From assembly GCA_018806915.1 (NCBI GenBank), contig JAGKQI010000088.1, positions 1,302,001 through 1,366,000 of the forward strand: DNA of 64,000 bases, in the 5' to 3' direction. The notes beneath the pieces are model-generated. The model was given only the letters and a program-made list of their open reading frames with translations, was not told where the DNA came from and did not search any database. The position numbers were made by a program, and so were the translations under genes. Below, piece by piece: positions 50,744-61,027 of the stretch; position 1 is the stretch's first letter, and each line of letters begins with the position of its first letter. This DNA comes from Phytophthora colocasiae. Lineage: Eukaryota; Oomycota; Peronosporomycetes; Peronosporales; Peronosporaceae.

Positions 50744-53700
50744 TTAGCGGAAAAAGCTGCGCAGGTCGTCCAGGTTGAGCCGTTCATTGCGCCGGTCGTC
50801 ATGGGCTTTGGCCACTACTAAGACGTGCTTGGCCAGCTTCTCCTTGCGTTGTTGCAGCTGTAAAATCATATCTTCCACTGTGTCTTTCACCACGTAGCGC
50901 TTCACGATCACGTCCTGCGTCTGGCCCAAACGGTGCACCCGGTCCACGGCCTGCTCCTCCACACCGGGATTCCACCACGGATCCAGCAGAATGACGACGG
51001 ACGCGCACGTGAGGTTGAGCCCCACACCTCCAGCTTTCAGACTGATGACCAGCACCTCAACGCTCGGATCCTTGGCGAATTTGGTCAACACCCGCTCGCG
51101 TGCCTCCTGGTTTAGTCCGCCGTTAAACGATCTGTGCGTGAAGCCGTGGCGCGTGAGCAGCTCCGAGACCATCTCCAGCATCGATGTCCACTGCGAGAAG
51201 ACCACGACTTTGCGCATGAGTTCGGGCGATTCGGCCTTGTTGTTCTCCAGTTTGATGGCCTTTAGGTCGCGTAGTAGCTGCCGCAGCTTGACAGACTCGA
51301 AGCCTGAGCCGTCGTCTGCAGTTTGGACGTCCTCAATGTTTTCTGTTATATTGTTGCCGTTCGTGTCTTCCTCTTGTGTCAGAGTGGAAGGTGGAGGGAG
51401 CTTGAACACCTTCGCCATATCCACTACAGCCCGACACACGGGGCAGCCGTTCTCTGGGTCGTTCGCGAGACTGTCACGCAGACACTGGTCGCACAAGACG
51501 TGGGCGCACGGTGTCAACACGGCATTCTGCGGCGGATCCAAGCAAATTGGACACTCTTGAGATTCCAAGCCGTCCTCGACTTGTGCGATGACACTCTGGA
51601 TGTATGAGGCTGTGAGACCACCGGACGAACCGCTTTCTTTATCAGTTGAGTCGCTCCCGCCTTCCGTGAGCTGCGAGCGATTGCTAACTTGCATGTCTTT
51701 TTGCAGTTGAGCTGCAATGCGCTGGTAGTATGCTTCGGAGCTCTCGTTCTGCTGAGGCTGGAAGGCTGATCTCACTGCTACTGCGTTGTTCTCTCCATTC
51801 TTGTCGGACTTCACAGCCTGTTCGAAGTTCTTCCCCAAGGCTAGCAAGGGGTGGTCACAAGCTTGACGGAGACGAAGCAACAGAGCGAAAATGGCGACGT
51901 AGCTGGTCGCAGCTGTGCCGCTAGCCACAAAACCATTGAACTCTGCTCTGCTCTTGTCAAAAACTGCCTGGTAGAAGGCTCTCTCGTCAGGAGAAAACTC
52001 CAGCTCCACTAAGTCAATGTGTTTTGGCGGGAGCTTCACAATCATATTGCCCTGCTTGTCTCGTGAGTGCTTCGTCCGACGTAGCAGGATAGGCGTTAAC
52101 AAAACCTTGAGACGACCAAGAGCGTTCACATCGTCGCCGTCTTCATACGGTTTTGTGATCACTCGTTTCCACCAAGCAACTCGAGACCACGGCTGGTACT
52201 GAAGGAAGCACAGCAGGGAAAACATATCGTCTAGGGTGTTCTGGATGGGAGTGCCAGTTAGACACCACCGGTGTGTAGCCTTGATGGCCGAACAGGTCTT
52301 GAAGTAGCCTGTGGATCTGTTCTTAATGCTGTGAGCTTCGTCTAGGATTACGCGGCCCCAACTGGCCGTCGTGAGGAGACCGTTCTTCTCGAATTCGGCT
52401 GATAAAACTCCGTAGGTGGTGAGCACTAGGTCGCTCTTGCTGAGACTAGCGCCGATGTCGCGATCGTCGCCATAGTATACATGAACGCTCAGCGTATTTG
52501 GAAGAAAACGTTCCAGCGCCTCATTCTTCCATTGGTGCAGCAAGCTCAGCGGGCAAACAACTAGAGTTTTACCCGTCTTGTGGTTGTCTCGACCAGGTGA
52601 GATGTCATTCTCTTCAGACTTTGCTTGTCCAACGTGCTTCTGGTAGGCAACAAGAGAAAGCATCATCATTGTTTTGCCTGAATCAAAACAGATATCTGTT
52701 AGCTCTTATATCCATTGTATCAATTTGCAGTGCTGCTACGTACCCATTCCCATGTCATCTGCCAATATTCCACCAAGACAAGGAGGAGGTGGCTCTGGGC
52801 GAGTTAATGACGCGCTTTGCTCGAAAGGATTCACATAATAGGAACTGTTAGAACGGAAGTGACGTTCTTCCCACATCTGAATGCAAGGTTTGTGTTAGTT
52901 AGTGCCACCAAACCACAAGTCAAATGAAAACTTACAGGGTCGGTACTCTCTTGCTCACTGGTGCCGTTCCTCGCTTGGTCTTCTCGTCGCAACATCCATT
53001 TTAGAGCTTGTTTTTGATGATCACGTAGTTCGATAGCATTGAGATACTGTACAAGGTGCTTGGATGGGTCCTCGTTTGAACTGAGAACATCATTCGTTCC
53101 AACGCACTCGGAGAATAGAGTGTCCAGGTCCTCTGGGTTAACTTGTGCCAACGAATTGTCCGCTTCGGACGTTGATGGTACTGTCAAAGTATCAAAAGAG
53201 GACGCTTCTACCCCGTTGATCAATTGCAGCAAGCTGTAGAGTTGCCCCGAAAGGTGGAAGTTCGCGTCGCCTTCTTTAAACACGTCGAACGCCTTCACAT
53301 TGACGTAGACGAACACAGTGACATTAAACGAGGCGAACATATGTGATGACATGGGTGGAGTCTCACACACACCACCAAGTTTCACCAGGTGAGTCTTCAT
53401 CAACGGATGCAGCAACGTCTCCATGTTCCTCTCTAGACGTCCGATCTGCGCGTGCTGCAACGTTGCGATCCTCACAATACCAGACACGGTAGAACTATTA
53501 GTCATCCCTGGTCTCAGCCTCTTCTTACCGGCGTTCTCGGCCTGGAACAACAGTTGCTGCCCCATTTGGAGCTGAACACCTTGGCGATTCACTGAAGCCT
53601 GCATGGAAGTCTTTCCCAGCACTCGGAAGCTCTCATCTACTGTCTCCATCTTCTCCATTGCCTGTTTCAGTCTTCTCTTACCCTCATCATCTCCTTGGAC

Positions 53701-54078
53701 AGTAGTCTGCGAATCCTGTGTAGCCATTCGTTCGAAGAACTCGGAGGCTGCTCCATGGACACTGAAGCAGTTGCGTTGAAGCAGCGTCATCATCTCTTCA
53801 TGAGGTAACTCAATACCTAGCTCCTTAAGTTGCTGCAACTTCTTCTGTAGCCGCTGGTTCTCCTTTTCCGCAGAGCTGCCGACAGTATACAGTAACGACG
53901 ATTGAGACGGTGGAGTCGACTTGAGCTTGGACCTCTTGACGCTGCGTCCATTGGATGGAGACGCCGCCATCTTCTTCGCAGGCGTAATGACAGGACGTGC
54001 ACTCGTACACATGGCGCATTGCTGCGTCTGCGCCTCGTTCGAGAACGTGCAGCGCGAGCAGCTCCAGTCCGTCGCCAT
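50744..54078 (-). CDS. HLTF: RING-finger SNF2 helicase, HLTF/Rad5-like
   Basis: Three exons on the minus strand, about 1050 residues. An N-terminal RanBP2-type zinc finger (WSCSRCTFSNEAQTQQCAMC) is followed by a UBA/CUE-like helix segment and a variable region. The SNF2 ATPase starts LRDHQKQALKWMLRREDQAR; its Walker A (GILADDMGMG then KT) is split by the second intron. Next are DLVLTTYGVL, the DEAH box in VILDEAHSIKNRS, LTGTPIQNTLDDMFSLLCFL, an embedded C3HC4 RING (CPICLDPPQNAVLTPCAHVL then CPVC) and the helicase C domain (VLVISLKAGGVGLNLTCA; QAVDRVHRLGQTQDV). HLTF/Rad5 polyubiquitinate PCNA and remodel forks. I see no clear HIRAN domain, so another RING-SNF2 subgroup such as TTF2/SHPRH-like is possible. 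Confidence 0.87.
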
Positions 54079-54198
54079 CGCCGTCAAAAAACTGGAAATG
54101 ATTGAAAATTAATCCCATCAACAAGCATAATTTTATTGACAGCTATTCCCTCTCATTTGTCATAATCACGTTTTGCTGGTCCAGGCACCTTGAAAGCG

Positions 54199-56100
54199 AT
54201 GCTGGCCGCAGGACGCAGCGTCTGGGCTGTGCGTAGCTCATATACTGTACAACTTGCCATCGCTAATGCCGCACGATTCGAGAGTACCAGCGCCCATGCA
54301 AAGACGAAGCCAGTGAAGGTGAACAGCTCGCGTCTGCCGCGCGACGGACCCGGTCTGGGCGATTTTTTGCGCGAGTCGCAGTCGCACGATCACCAACGCA
54401 CGGCCGAGGCGGCCCGTGAGCCCAGTGAGATGAACTTTCCAGTGCCTCCGAGCACCGTCCGGTCGCTGGAGGATCTGGACGAACAGCAGCAGCGTCAACG
54501 CTCCTTCTTCATCGAGACGTACGGCTGTCAGATGAACTCGGCCGACTCGGAGATCGTGCGTGCCATCCTACTAGAAGGAGGCTACGCACCGGCAACTACT
54601 GCTGATGCTGCTGACGTAATTCTTATCAACACGCGCGCCGTGCGTGACAACGCTGAGGCCAAAATTTGGAACCGCCTCGAATCGCTGCGCCAAGTCAAGG
54701 CCAAGCTGCTCCGTAAGAAGCAGAAGGAGGTGCAGACTGTCGGTGTGTTGGGCTGCATGGCCGAGCGTCTCAAGAAGAAGCTCCTCGAATCCGACAAGAT
54801 GGTGGATGTAGTCGTAGGACCTGACGCCTACCGTGACATCCCGAACCTGCTGCGCGTCGTGCACGGCAGTGGTGAATCCGCTGTGAACGTGCAGCTCTCA
54901 CTGGATGAGACTTACGCGGACATCGCGCCTGTGCGCGCAGATCCGCACAGCCCGTCGGCCTTCGTGTCCATCATGCGAGGATGCAACAACATGTGTTCAT
55001 ACTGTATTGTACCATTCACGCGTGGTCGTGAGCGCAGTCGTGCCATGAATTCCATTGTCGATGAAGTACGTGCACTGAGTGACCAGGGCGTGAAGGAGGT
55101 TGTGCTTCTAGGACAGAACGTCAACTCGTACCATGACAAGAAGTCTGAGGGCGCAGCGGAGAAGGGCCGCGGCTACGTTTCATCTGCTGGCTTCAGCAAC
55201 ATGTTTCGCTCGCGTGACGCATTGGGTTTCCGATTTGCCGATCTGCTGGACGAAGTCTCGCGCGTGGACCCCGAGATGCGACTACGTTTTACGTCACCCC
55301 ACCCGAAGGATTTCCCCAATGAAGTGCTGGACCTTGTGAACGAGCGTCCGAACATCTGCAAGCAGATCCACATGCCAGCTCAGAGCGGTAGCACTACGCT
55401 GCTAGAGCGGATGCGTCGTGGCTATTCTCGCGAGGCGTACCTGGCGCTGGTGGACAACATGCGTGCTCGTATTCCTGGCGTTGCCATCTCCTCAGATTTC
55501 ATCGCTGGATTCTGTGGCGAGACGGAGGACGAGCACAAAGACACAATCTCGCTGATGCGCCAGGTGTGCTACGACCAGGCCTTCATGTTTGCCTATTCTG
55601 TTCGTGCACGCACCCACGCGGCACACCGCATGGAAGACGACGTCACCTCAGAAGATAAGTTGCGTCGTCTGCGTGAGGTCATTGACACATTCAGCGAGGT
55701 AGTTACGCGCAAGAATCACGTCGAAGACTCAGACCGTTTGCACGTCGTGCTTGTCCAGGGTCCTAGTCGCCGCTCCACGGACGAAGAGCCGAAGCTCACA
55801 GGTCTGACAGATACTAGCAAGCGCTGCGTGTTCCCCAACCAGGAAATGCCGGCTTCACTACGATCCTTCAAGACTCAGGCGGGTGAACTAGCTTCCGAGT
55901 TCCTGCCGCTCCCTAGCGTCGCATCAGAGAGTGTGCACGCTGCTCCGGGTGACTACGTTCTGGTTCGTGTTCGCGATGCTGGCCGTCACACGCTCCACGC
56001 TACTCCCGTAGCACGCACAACACTGCAAGAAGTATCTGAACTTGTGCCCACAGAACTGCTGGGCGCACGACCGCACTCGCTGGAAGCTCTGGAGCTATAG
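54199..56100 (+). CDS. CDK5RAP1: MiaB-type tRNA methylthiotransferase, CDK5RAP1-like
   Basis: Single exon, 633 residues. The N-terminus is a mitochondrial-type presequence (MLAAGRSVWAVRSSYTVQLA). The UPF0004 domain starts FFIETYGCQMNSADSEIVRA, with further cluster cysteines (GVLGCMAERL). The radical SAM CxxxCxxC motif is in RGCNNMCSYCIVPFTRGRER, followed by VKEVVLLGQNVNSY and MPAQSGSTTLLERMRRGYSR. A TRAM domain ends the protein (LHVVLVQGPSR; GDYVLVRVRDAGRHTLHATP), with an insert of about 60 residues rich in Ser/Pro. It converts i6A37 to ms2i6A37 in tRNA using two Fe-S clusters and SAM. Divergent from the HLTF-like gene, 120 bp between starts. Confidence 0.93.
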   Translation: MLAAGRSVWAVRSSYTVQLAIANAARFESTSAHAKTKPVKVNSSRLPRDGPGLGDFLRESQSHDHQRTAEAAREPSEMNFPVPPSTVRSLEDLDEQQQRQRSFFIETYGCQMNSADSEIVRAILLEGGYAPATTADAADVILINTRAVRDNAEAKIWNRLESLRQVKAKLLRKKQKEVQTVGVLGCMAERLKKKLLESDKMVDVVVGPDAYRDIPNLLRVVHGSGESAVNVQLSLDETYADIAPVRADPHSPSAFVSIMRGCNNMCSYCIVPFTRGRERSRAMNSIVDEVRALSDQGVKEVVLLGQNVNSYHDKKSEGAAEKGRGYVSSAGFSNMFRSRDALGFRFADLLDEVSRVDPEMRLRFTSPHPKDFPNEVLDLVNERPNICKQIHMPAQSGSTTLLERMRRGYSREAYLALVDNMRARIPGVAISSDFIAGFCGETEDEHKDTISLMRQVCYDQAFMFAYSVRARTHAAHRMEDDVTSEDKLRRLREVIDTFSEVVTRKNHVEDSDRLHVVLVQGPSRRSTDEEPKLTGLTDTSKRCVFPNQEMPASLRSFKTQAGELASEFLPLPSVASESVHAAPGDYVLVRVRDAGRHTLHATPVARTTLQEVSELVPTELLGARPHSLEALEL

Positions 56101-56205
56101 ATATTAGATACTAAGTACAAAACAGGAGAAGACAATGCTGTACAGCAGAAGAAGCACGTATTTTCCCAGTCCGAAGCCTGTCAATTGACGCCATAATGTG
56201 ATGAT

Positions 56206-56730
56206 CTAGTGAGCCGCGACAGCGCCTTGGGCTGCCTCCGCCGCGCGCTTCTGCATCTCCATCTGCATGTTGGAGATCTGTAACAGCAACAGTCAGCGCC
56301 TACCTGTATAATACAATTAAAAGTCTATGATTCACGTACGTTGGTCCGGATGCCGATGGCCTCCTTCTCCTTGGCCTCGATCTTGGTGTTCACCTTGCTC
56401 CTGTCAGTCAACAGTTCACAGAACAGCACAGTCAGACGCAGTTCTGTAACTGGTATACCAGAACTCAACGTACAGCTCGTTGTTAATGAACTCGAGGCGC
56501 TTGTTGACGTTGGTCTTGGCCTCGTCCACGTCCTGTTTGAGCAGCACAGGCCCCACCAGCTTGTAGACCTTGGCCTCATCATCCAGCAGATCCAGCTCCT
56601 TCTTCACCATGTCGTTCTCGTTGGCCTGTTGCGCGTACGTCTGGCGCTGCGTGGCCAGCACCTGCACCTCGTCCTGCAGCGCCCGGTAGCGCGTCATCTC
56701 CGTCTCCACCTGGTCCTTGAGCTCAGCCAT
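56206..56730 (-). CDS. PFDN6: Prefoldin subunit 6
   Basis: Three exons on the minus strand: exon 1 from 56730 encodes MAELKDQVETEMTRYRALQD and a coiled coil through VLLKQDVDEAKTNVNKRLEF; exon 2 gives SKVNTKIEAKEKEAIGIRTN; exon 3 gives ISNMQMEMQKRAAEAAQGAV before TAG at 56206-56208. About 127 residues, the family length. The two helices linked by a beta hairpin are typical of beta-class prefoldin. It delivers unfolded actin and tubulin to the TRiC chaperonin in the cytosol. Confidence 0.93.
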
Positions 56731-56931
56731 GTTCGCAGCAATGGTCGGGCGTAATTCTACTACTGAATCCTGTTAAATACGAATGGATACATGGGTAGTA
56801 TTTGAGTTTGAAATGCATTAGGACAGCAGACTGCTGTCAGCAGTAGTAGAATGCAAAAAGTCTGTTGAATATGTAGAAAAATACACATAGCAACCTAGCT
56901 ACAACATGCAGTTAACGACATTTACTGTCGC

Positions 56932-58260
56932 TTAGGCGGCTGTGGTGCTGCTCTTAGTGGGCTGGCGCGTGGTCGAAACTCGCTTCGTGCCACGAGGTGA
57001 TGTCACCTCCGTCGTGGTCACCGTGAAGTCTCCCTCGATTGTGATCTTGCGTGTAGTGGTTGAGCCTGGCGAGGTAGTCAACTGGGTTCTCGCAGGAGAT
57101 GAGTAGGTTGTCGTCTTGGTCGTCATTGGCGACGAGTACGACGTCATTACCTTGGTCGTCGCAGGAGAACTGAAGCTGGCACTTGCGCCGCTCAGCGACC
57201 TCGAAGTCTTGCTAGATTCCGGGGACGAGTAAGCGGTGATCTTCAAGCTCCTCGGCGCGTTAGTCGTCTGCGGGGACGCGAAACCTGCTGCAGAACTCAT
57301 CGGCGATCCGAACGGCGATCTAGTCGGAGATCCTTGCACAAAGCGGTGCTTCAGCTGGCGCCGGAGTGGTGAATACGTCGTACTCAGTCTGGCTGTAGAA
57401 CTGCTACGTGCCGGACTTCCCACCGGAGTACTCGTCCGCGACGAGACACCAGCACCCGGTCCACCTGTCACAAGCACCATGTCGTCCGCAAACTTCATCA
57501 GCCCGGAGAACATGCGTGTGCGACGCAATTGACGCTGGTTATTGAAACCCTGGATCATCGTGACCTGGTGGTAGAGTTGCTGCTCTTCGGTCAGGTTCAG
57601 CAAATACTCAGACACATTTACACCCGGTGCACACAGGAAGCCGAGCTCCTGGAAATACGTGATCAGCGACTCGCCGGTGCCGTGGAACAGCACTTCGCCA
57701 TTCTCCAGAATCAGTACATCTTCGTAGTAGGCACATTTCTTGGGCACCACTTGAAGAGCAGACAACACAAACTCCACCTCCACAAACGAAGTTCCATCAC
57801 CGCTACGGGTGCGGCAGACCTCATCAATCAGAAGCGTGCGCTGGAACTTCCCAACTCCAAGACCGAGTTGCTGAACAGCAACGCCAGGGTAATGGAAGGA
57901 CAATGAACGCGCAATAGTCCAGGTAGCTCGCTTCTCTTCGTATGTGCCCGCGTTGAAGAATGCATCCTCGAAGCTCACGAAGTTCTGGTCACAGAAATCA
58001 CGAGCGAAATTGAGCAGCTCCTTCCTCGGCATAGCCTTTGACAAGCTACGGCCACGACGCTGCACGTAGGACACGAACTGTGGGAGCCAAGTCTTTACAA
58101 GACGCCGGCGCTTCATGTTCCACAATGCAGAACCCTTTCCAGTTCGCTCTGCCGTCACAACAGCTAACTTCTCTTCCCACTCCGATTCAATCACATAACG
58201 TTTCACACCGTCAGTCCCTATGACAGAGGCAACACCAATCATACCAATCACATCGTCGCC
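56932..58260 (-). CDS. C-terminal unique part of a giant repeat protein, with a degenerate ABCG/PDR ATPase segment
   Basis: The 3' part of a minus-strand gene that continues through the tandem arrays and off the right edge. A segment at about 57970-57550 lines up with the first nucleotide-binding domain of oomycete PDR transporters: KELLNFARDFCDQ, FHYPGVAVQQLGLGVGKFQ, then YYEDVLILENGEVLFHGTGE, LITYFQELGFLCAPGVNVSE and YLLNLTEEQQLYHQV. No Walker A lies in this part, the ABC signature (SGGERKR) is replaced by an unrelated stretch, and no membrane helices follow, so it cannot be a transporter. The last 180 residues are Ser/Thr/Pro-rich (SSPATTKVMTSYSSPMTTKT). Function unknown; it might be a domesticated ATPase fragment or a decayed fusion. 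Confidence 0.6.
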   Translation of the reverse strand, partial: GDDVIGMIGVASVIGTDGVKRYVIESEWEEKLAVVTAERTGKGSALWNMKRRRLVKTWLPQFVSYVQRRGRSLSKAMPRKELLNFARDFCDQNFVSFEDAFFNAGTYEEKRATWTIARSLSFHYPGVAVQQLGLGVGKFQRTLLIDEVCRTRSGDGTSFVEVEFVLSALQVVPKKCAYYEDVLILENGEVLFHGTGESLITYFQELGFLCAPGVNVSEYLLNLTEEQQLYHQVTMIQGFNNQRQLRRTRMFSGLMKFADDMVLVTGGPGAGVSSRTSTPVGSPARSSSTARLSTTYSPLRRQLKHRFVQGSPTRSPFGSPMSSAAGFASPQTTNAPRSLKITAYSSPESSKTSRSLSGASASFSSPATTKVMTSYSSPMTTKTTTYSSPARTQLTTSPGSTTTRKITIEGDFTVTTTEVTSPRGTKRVSTTRQPTKSSTTAA

Positions 58261-61027
58261 AACTTCTTCCCGGGTCTCCGTCTCCACACTCGTACTCGTC
58301 TCGCCCGCAGCCGTCTTCGTCACCGTCGTCGTCTGCACCTCGATCATACGCTTCGACACACCGCTGGAAGTGACCACCCTGCGGATCGTCGTGCGAACCG
58401 TCTTGGTGATGATGCTTCCGTTTGCGCCCTTCGTGCGGAACACTTCGGTCTTCACCGTGGCGCCGGTTGAGCCGTCCTCATCCGTCTCGTGCTCAGTCGA
58501 CGAGCTGACCAGCGTCGCCTCCGACGCCGTAGTTCTCGAAGTGCTCGTGCTGGTAGCACGGTCATCGTCGTCAACTTCTTCCCGGGTCTCCGTCTCCACA
58601 CTCGTACTCGTCTCGCCCGCAGCCGTCTTCGTCACCGTCGTCGTCTGCACCTCGATCATACGCTTCGACACACCGCTGGAAGTGACCACCCTGCGGATCG
58701 TCGTGCGAACCGTCTTGGTGATGATGCTTCCGTTTGCGCCCTTCGTGCGGAACACTTCGGTCTTCACCGTGGCGCCGGTTGAGCCGTCCTCATCCGTCTC
58801 GTGCTCCAGTCGACGAGCTGACCAGCGTCGCCTCCGACGCCGTAGTTCTCGAAGTGCTCGTGCTGGTAGCACGGTCATCGTCGTCAACTTCTTCCCGGGT
58901 CTCCGTCTCCACACTCGTACTCGTCTCGCCCGCAGCCGTCTTCGTCACCGTCGTCGTCTGCACCTCGATCATACGCTTCGACACACCGCTGGAAGTGACC
59001 ACCCTGCGGATCGTCGTGCGAACCGTCTTGGTGATGATGCTTCCGTTTGCGCCCTTCGTGCGGAACACTTCGGTCTTCACCGTGGCGCCGGTTGAGCCGT
59101 CCTCATCCGTCTCGTGCTCCAGTCGACGAGCTGACCAGCGTCGCCTCCGACGCCGTAGTTCTCGAAGTGCTCGTGCTGGTAGCACGGTCATCGTCGTCAA
59201 CTTCTTCCCGGGTCTCCGTCTCCACACTCGTACTCGTCTCGCCCGCAGCCGTCTTCGTCACCGTCGTCGTCTGCACCTCGATCATACGCTTCGACACACC
59301 GCTGGAAGTGACCACCCTGCGGATCGTCGTGCGAACCGTCTTAGTGATGATGCTTCCGTTTGCGCCCTTCGTGCGGAACACTTCGGTCTTCACCGTGGCG
59401 CCGGTTGAGCCGTCCTCATCCGTCTCGTGCTCAGTCGACGAGCTGACCAGCGTCGCCTCCGACGCCGTAGTTCTCGAAGTGCTCGTGCTGGTAGCACGGT
59501 CATCGTCGTCAACTTCTTCCCGGGTCTCCGTCTCCACACTCGTACTCGTCTCGCCCGCAGCCGTCTTCGTCACCGTCGTCGTCTGCACCTCGATCATACG
59601 CTTCGACACACCGCTGGAAGTGACCACCCTGCGGATCGTCGTGCGAACCGTCTTGGTGATGATGCTTCCGTTTGCGCCCTTCGTGCGGAACACTTCGGTC
59701 TTCACCGTGGCGCCGGTTGAGCCGTCCTCATCCGTCTCGTGCTCAGTCGACGAGCTGACCAGCGTCGCCTCCGACGCCGTAGTTCCCGAAGTGCTCGTGC
59801 TGGTAGCACGGTCATCGTCGTCAACTTCTTCCCGGGTCTCCGTCTCCACACTCGTACTCGTCTCGCCCGCAGCCGTCTTCGTCACCGTCGTCGTCTGCAC
59901 CTCGATCATACGCTTCGACACACCGCTGGAAGTGACCACCCTGCGGATCGTCGTGCGAACCGTCTTGGTGATGATGCTTCCGTTTGCGCCCTTCGTGCGG
60001 AACACTTCGGTCTTCACCGTGGCGCCGGTTGAGCCGTCCTCATCCGTCTCGTGCTCAGTCGACGAGCTGACCAGCGTCGCCTCCGACGCCGTAGTTCTCG
60101 AAGTGCTCGTGCTGGTAGCACGGTCATCGTCGTCAACTTCTTCCCGGGTCTCCGTCTCCACACTCGTACTCGTCTCGCCCGCAGCCGTCTTCGTCACCGT
60201 CGTCGTCTGCACCTCGATCATACGCTTCGACACACCGCTGGAAGTGACCACCCTGCGGATCGTCGTGCGAACCGTCTTGGTGATGATGCTTCCGTTTGCG
60301 CCCTTCGTGCGGAACACTTCGGTCTTCACCGTGGCGCCGGTTGAGCCGTCCTCATCCGTCTCGTGCTCAGTCGACGAGCTGACCAGCGTCGCCTCCGACG
60401 CCGTAGTTCTCGAAGTGCTCGTGCTGGTAGCACGGTCATCGTCGTCAACTTCTTCCCGGGTCTCCGTCTCCACCTCGTACTCGTCTCGCCCGCAGCCGTC
60501 TTCGTCACCGTCGTCGTCTGCACCTCGATCATACGCTTCGACACACCGCTGGAAGTGACCACCCTGCGGATCGTCGTGCGAACCGTCTTGGTGATGATGC
60601 TTCCGTTTGCGCCCTTCGTGCGGAACACTTCGGTCTTCACCGTGGCGCCGGTTGAGCCGTCCTCATCCGTCTCGTGCTCAGTCGACGAGCTGACCAGCGT
60701 CGCCTCCGACGCCGTAGTTCTCGAAGTGCTCGTGCTGGTAGCACGGTCATCGTCGTCAACTTCTTCCCGGGTCTCCGTCTCCACACTCGTACTCGTCTCG
60801 CCCGCAGCCGTCTTCGTCACCGTCGTCGTCTGCACCTCGATCATACGCTTCGACACACCGCTGGAAGTGACCACCCTGCGGATCGTCGTGCGAACCGTCT
60901 TGGTGATGATGCTTCCGTTTGCGCCCTTCGTGCGGAACACTTCGGTCTTCACCGTGGCGCCGGTTGAGCCGTCCTCATCCGTCTCGTGCTCAGTCGACGA
61001 GCTGACCAGCGTCGCCTCCGACGCCAT
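58261..61027 (-). repeat. Tandem array A: nine copies of a 312-bp (104-residue) unit
   Basis: Nine nearly identical units of 312 bp in the coding frame of the minus strand. The unit protein contains HETDEDGSTGATVKTEVFRT, IITKTVRTTIRRVVTSSGVS and KRMIEVQTTTVTKTAAGETS, followed by an Asp-rich then Ser/Thr-rich spacer. Copies differ by scattered single bases. The frame is broken by one extra base in CTC(C)AGTCGACGAG near 58804 and again near 59118, and by a missing base near 60473, so the predicted protein is interrupted three times within the array. The left-most copy leads straight into the unique C-terminal part. Confidence 0.9.
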
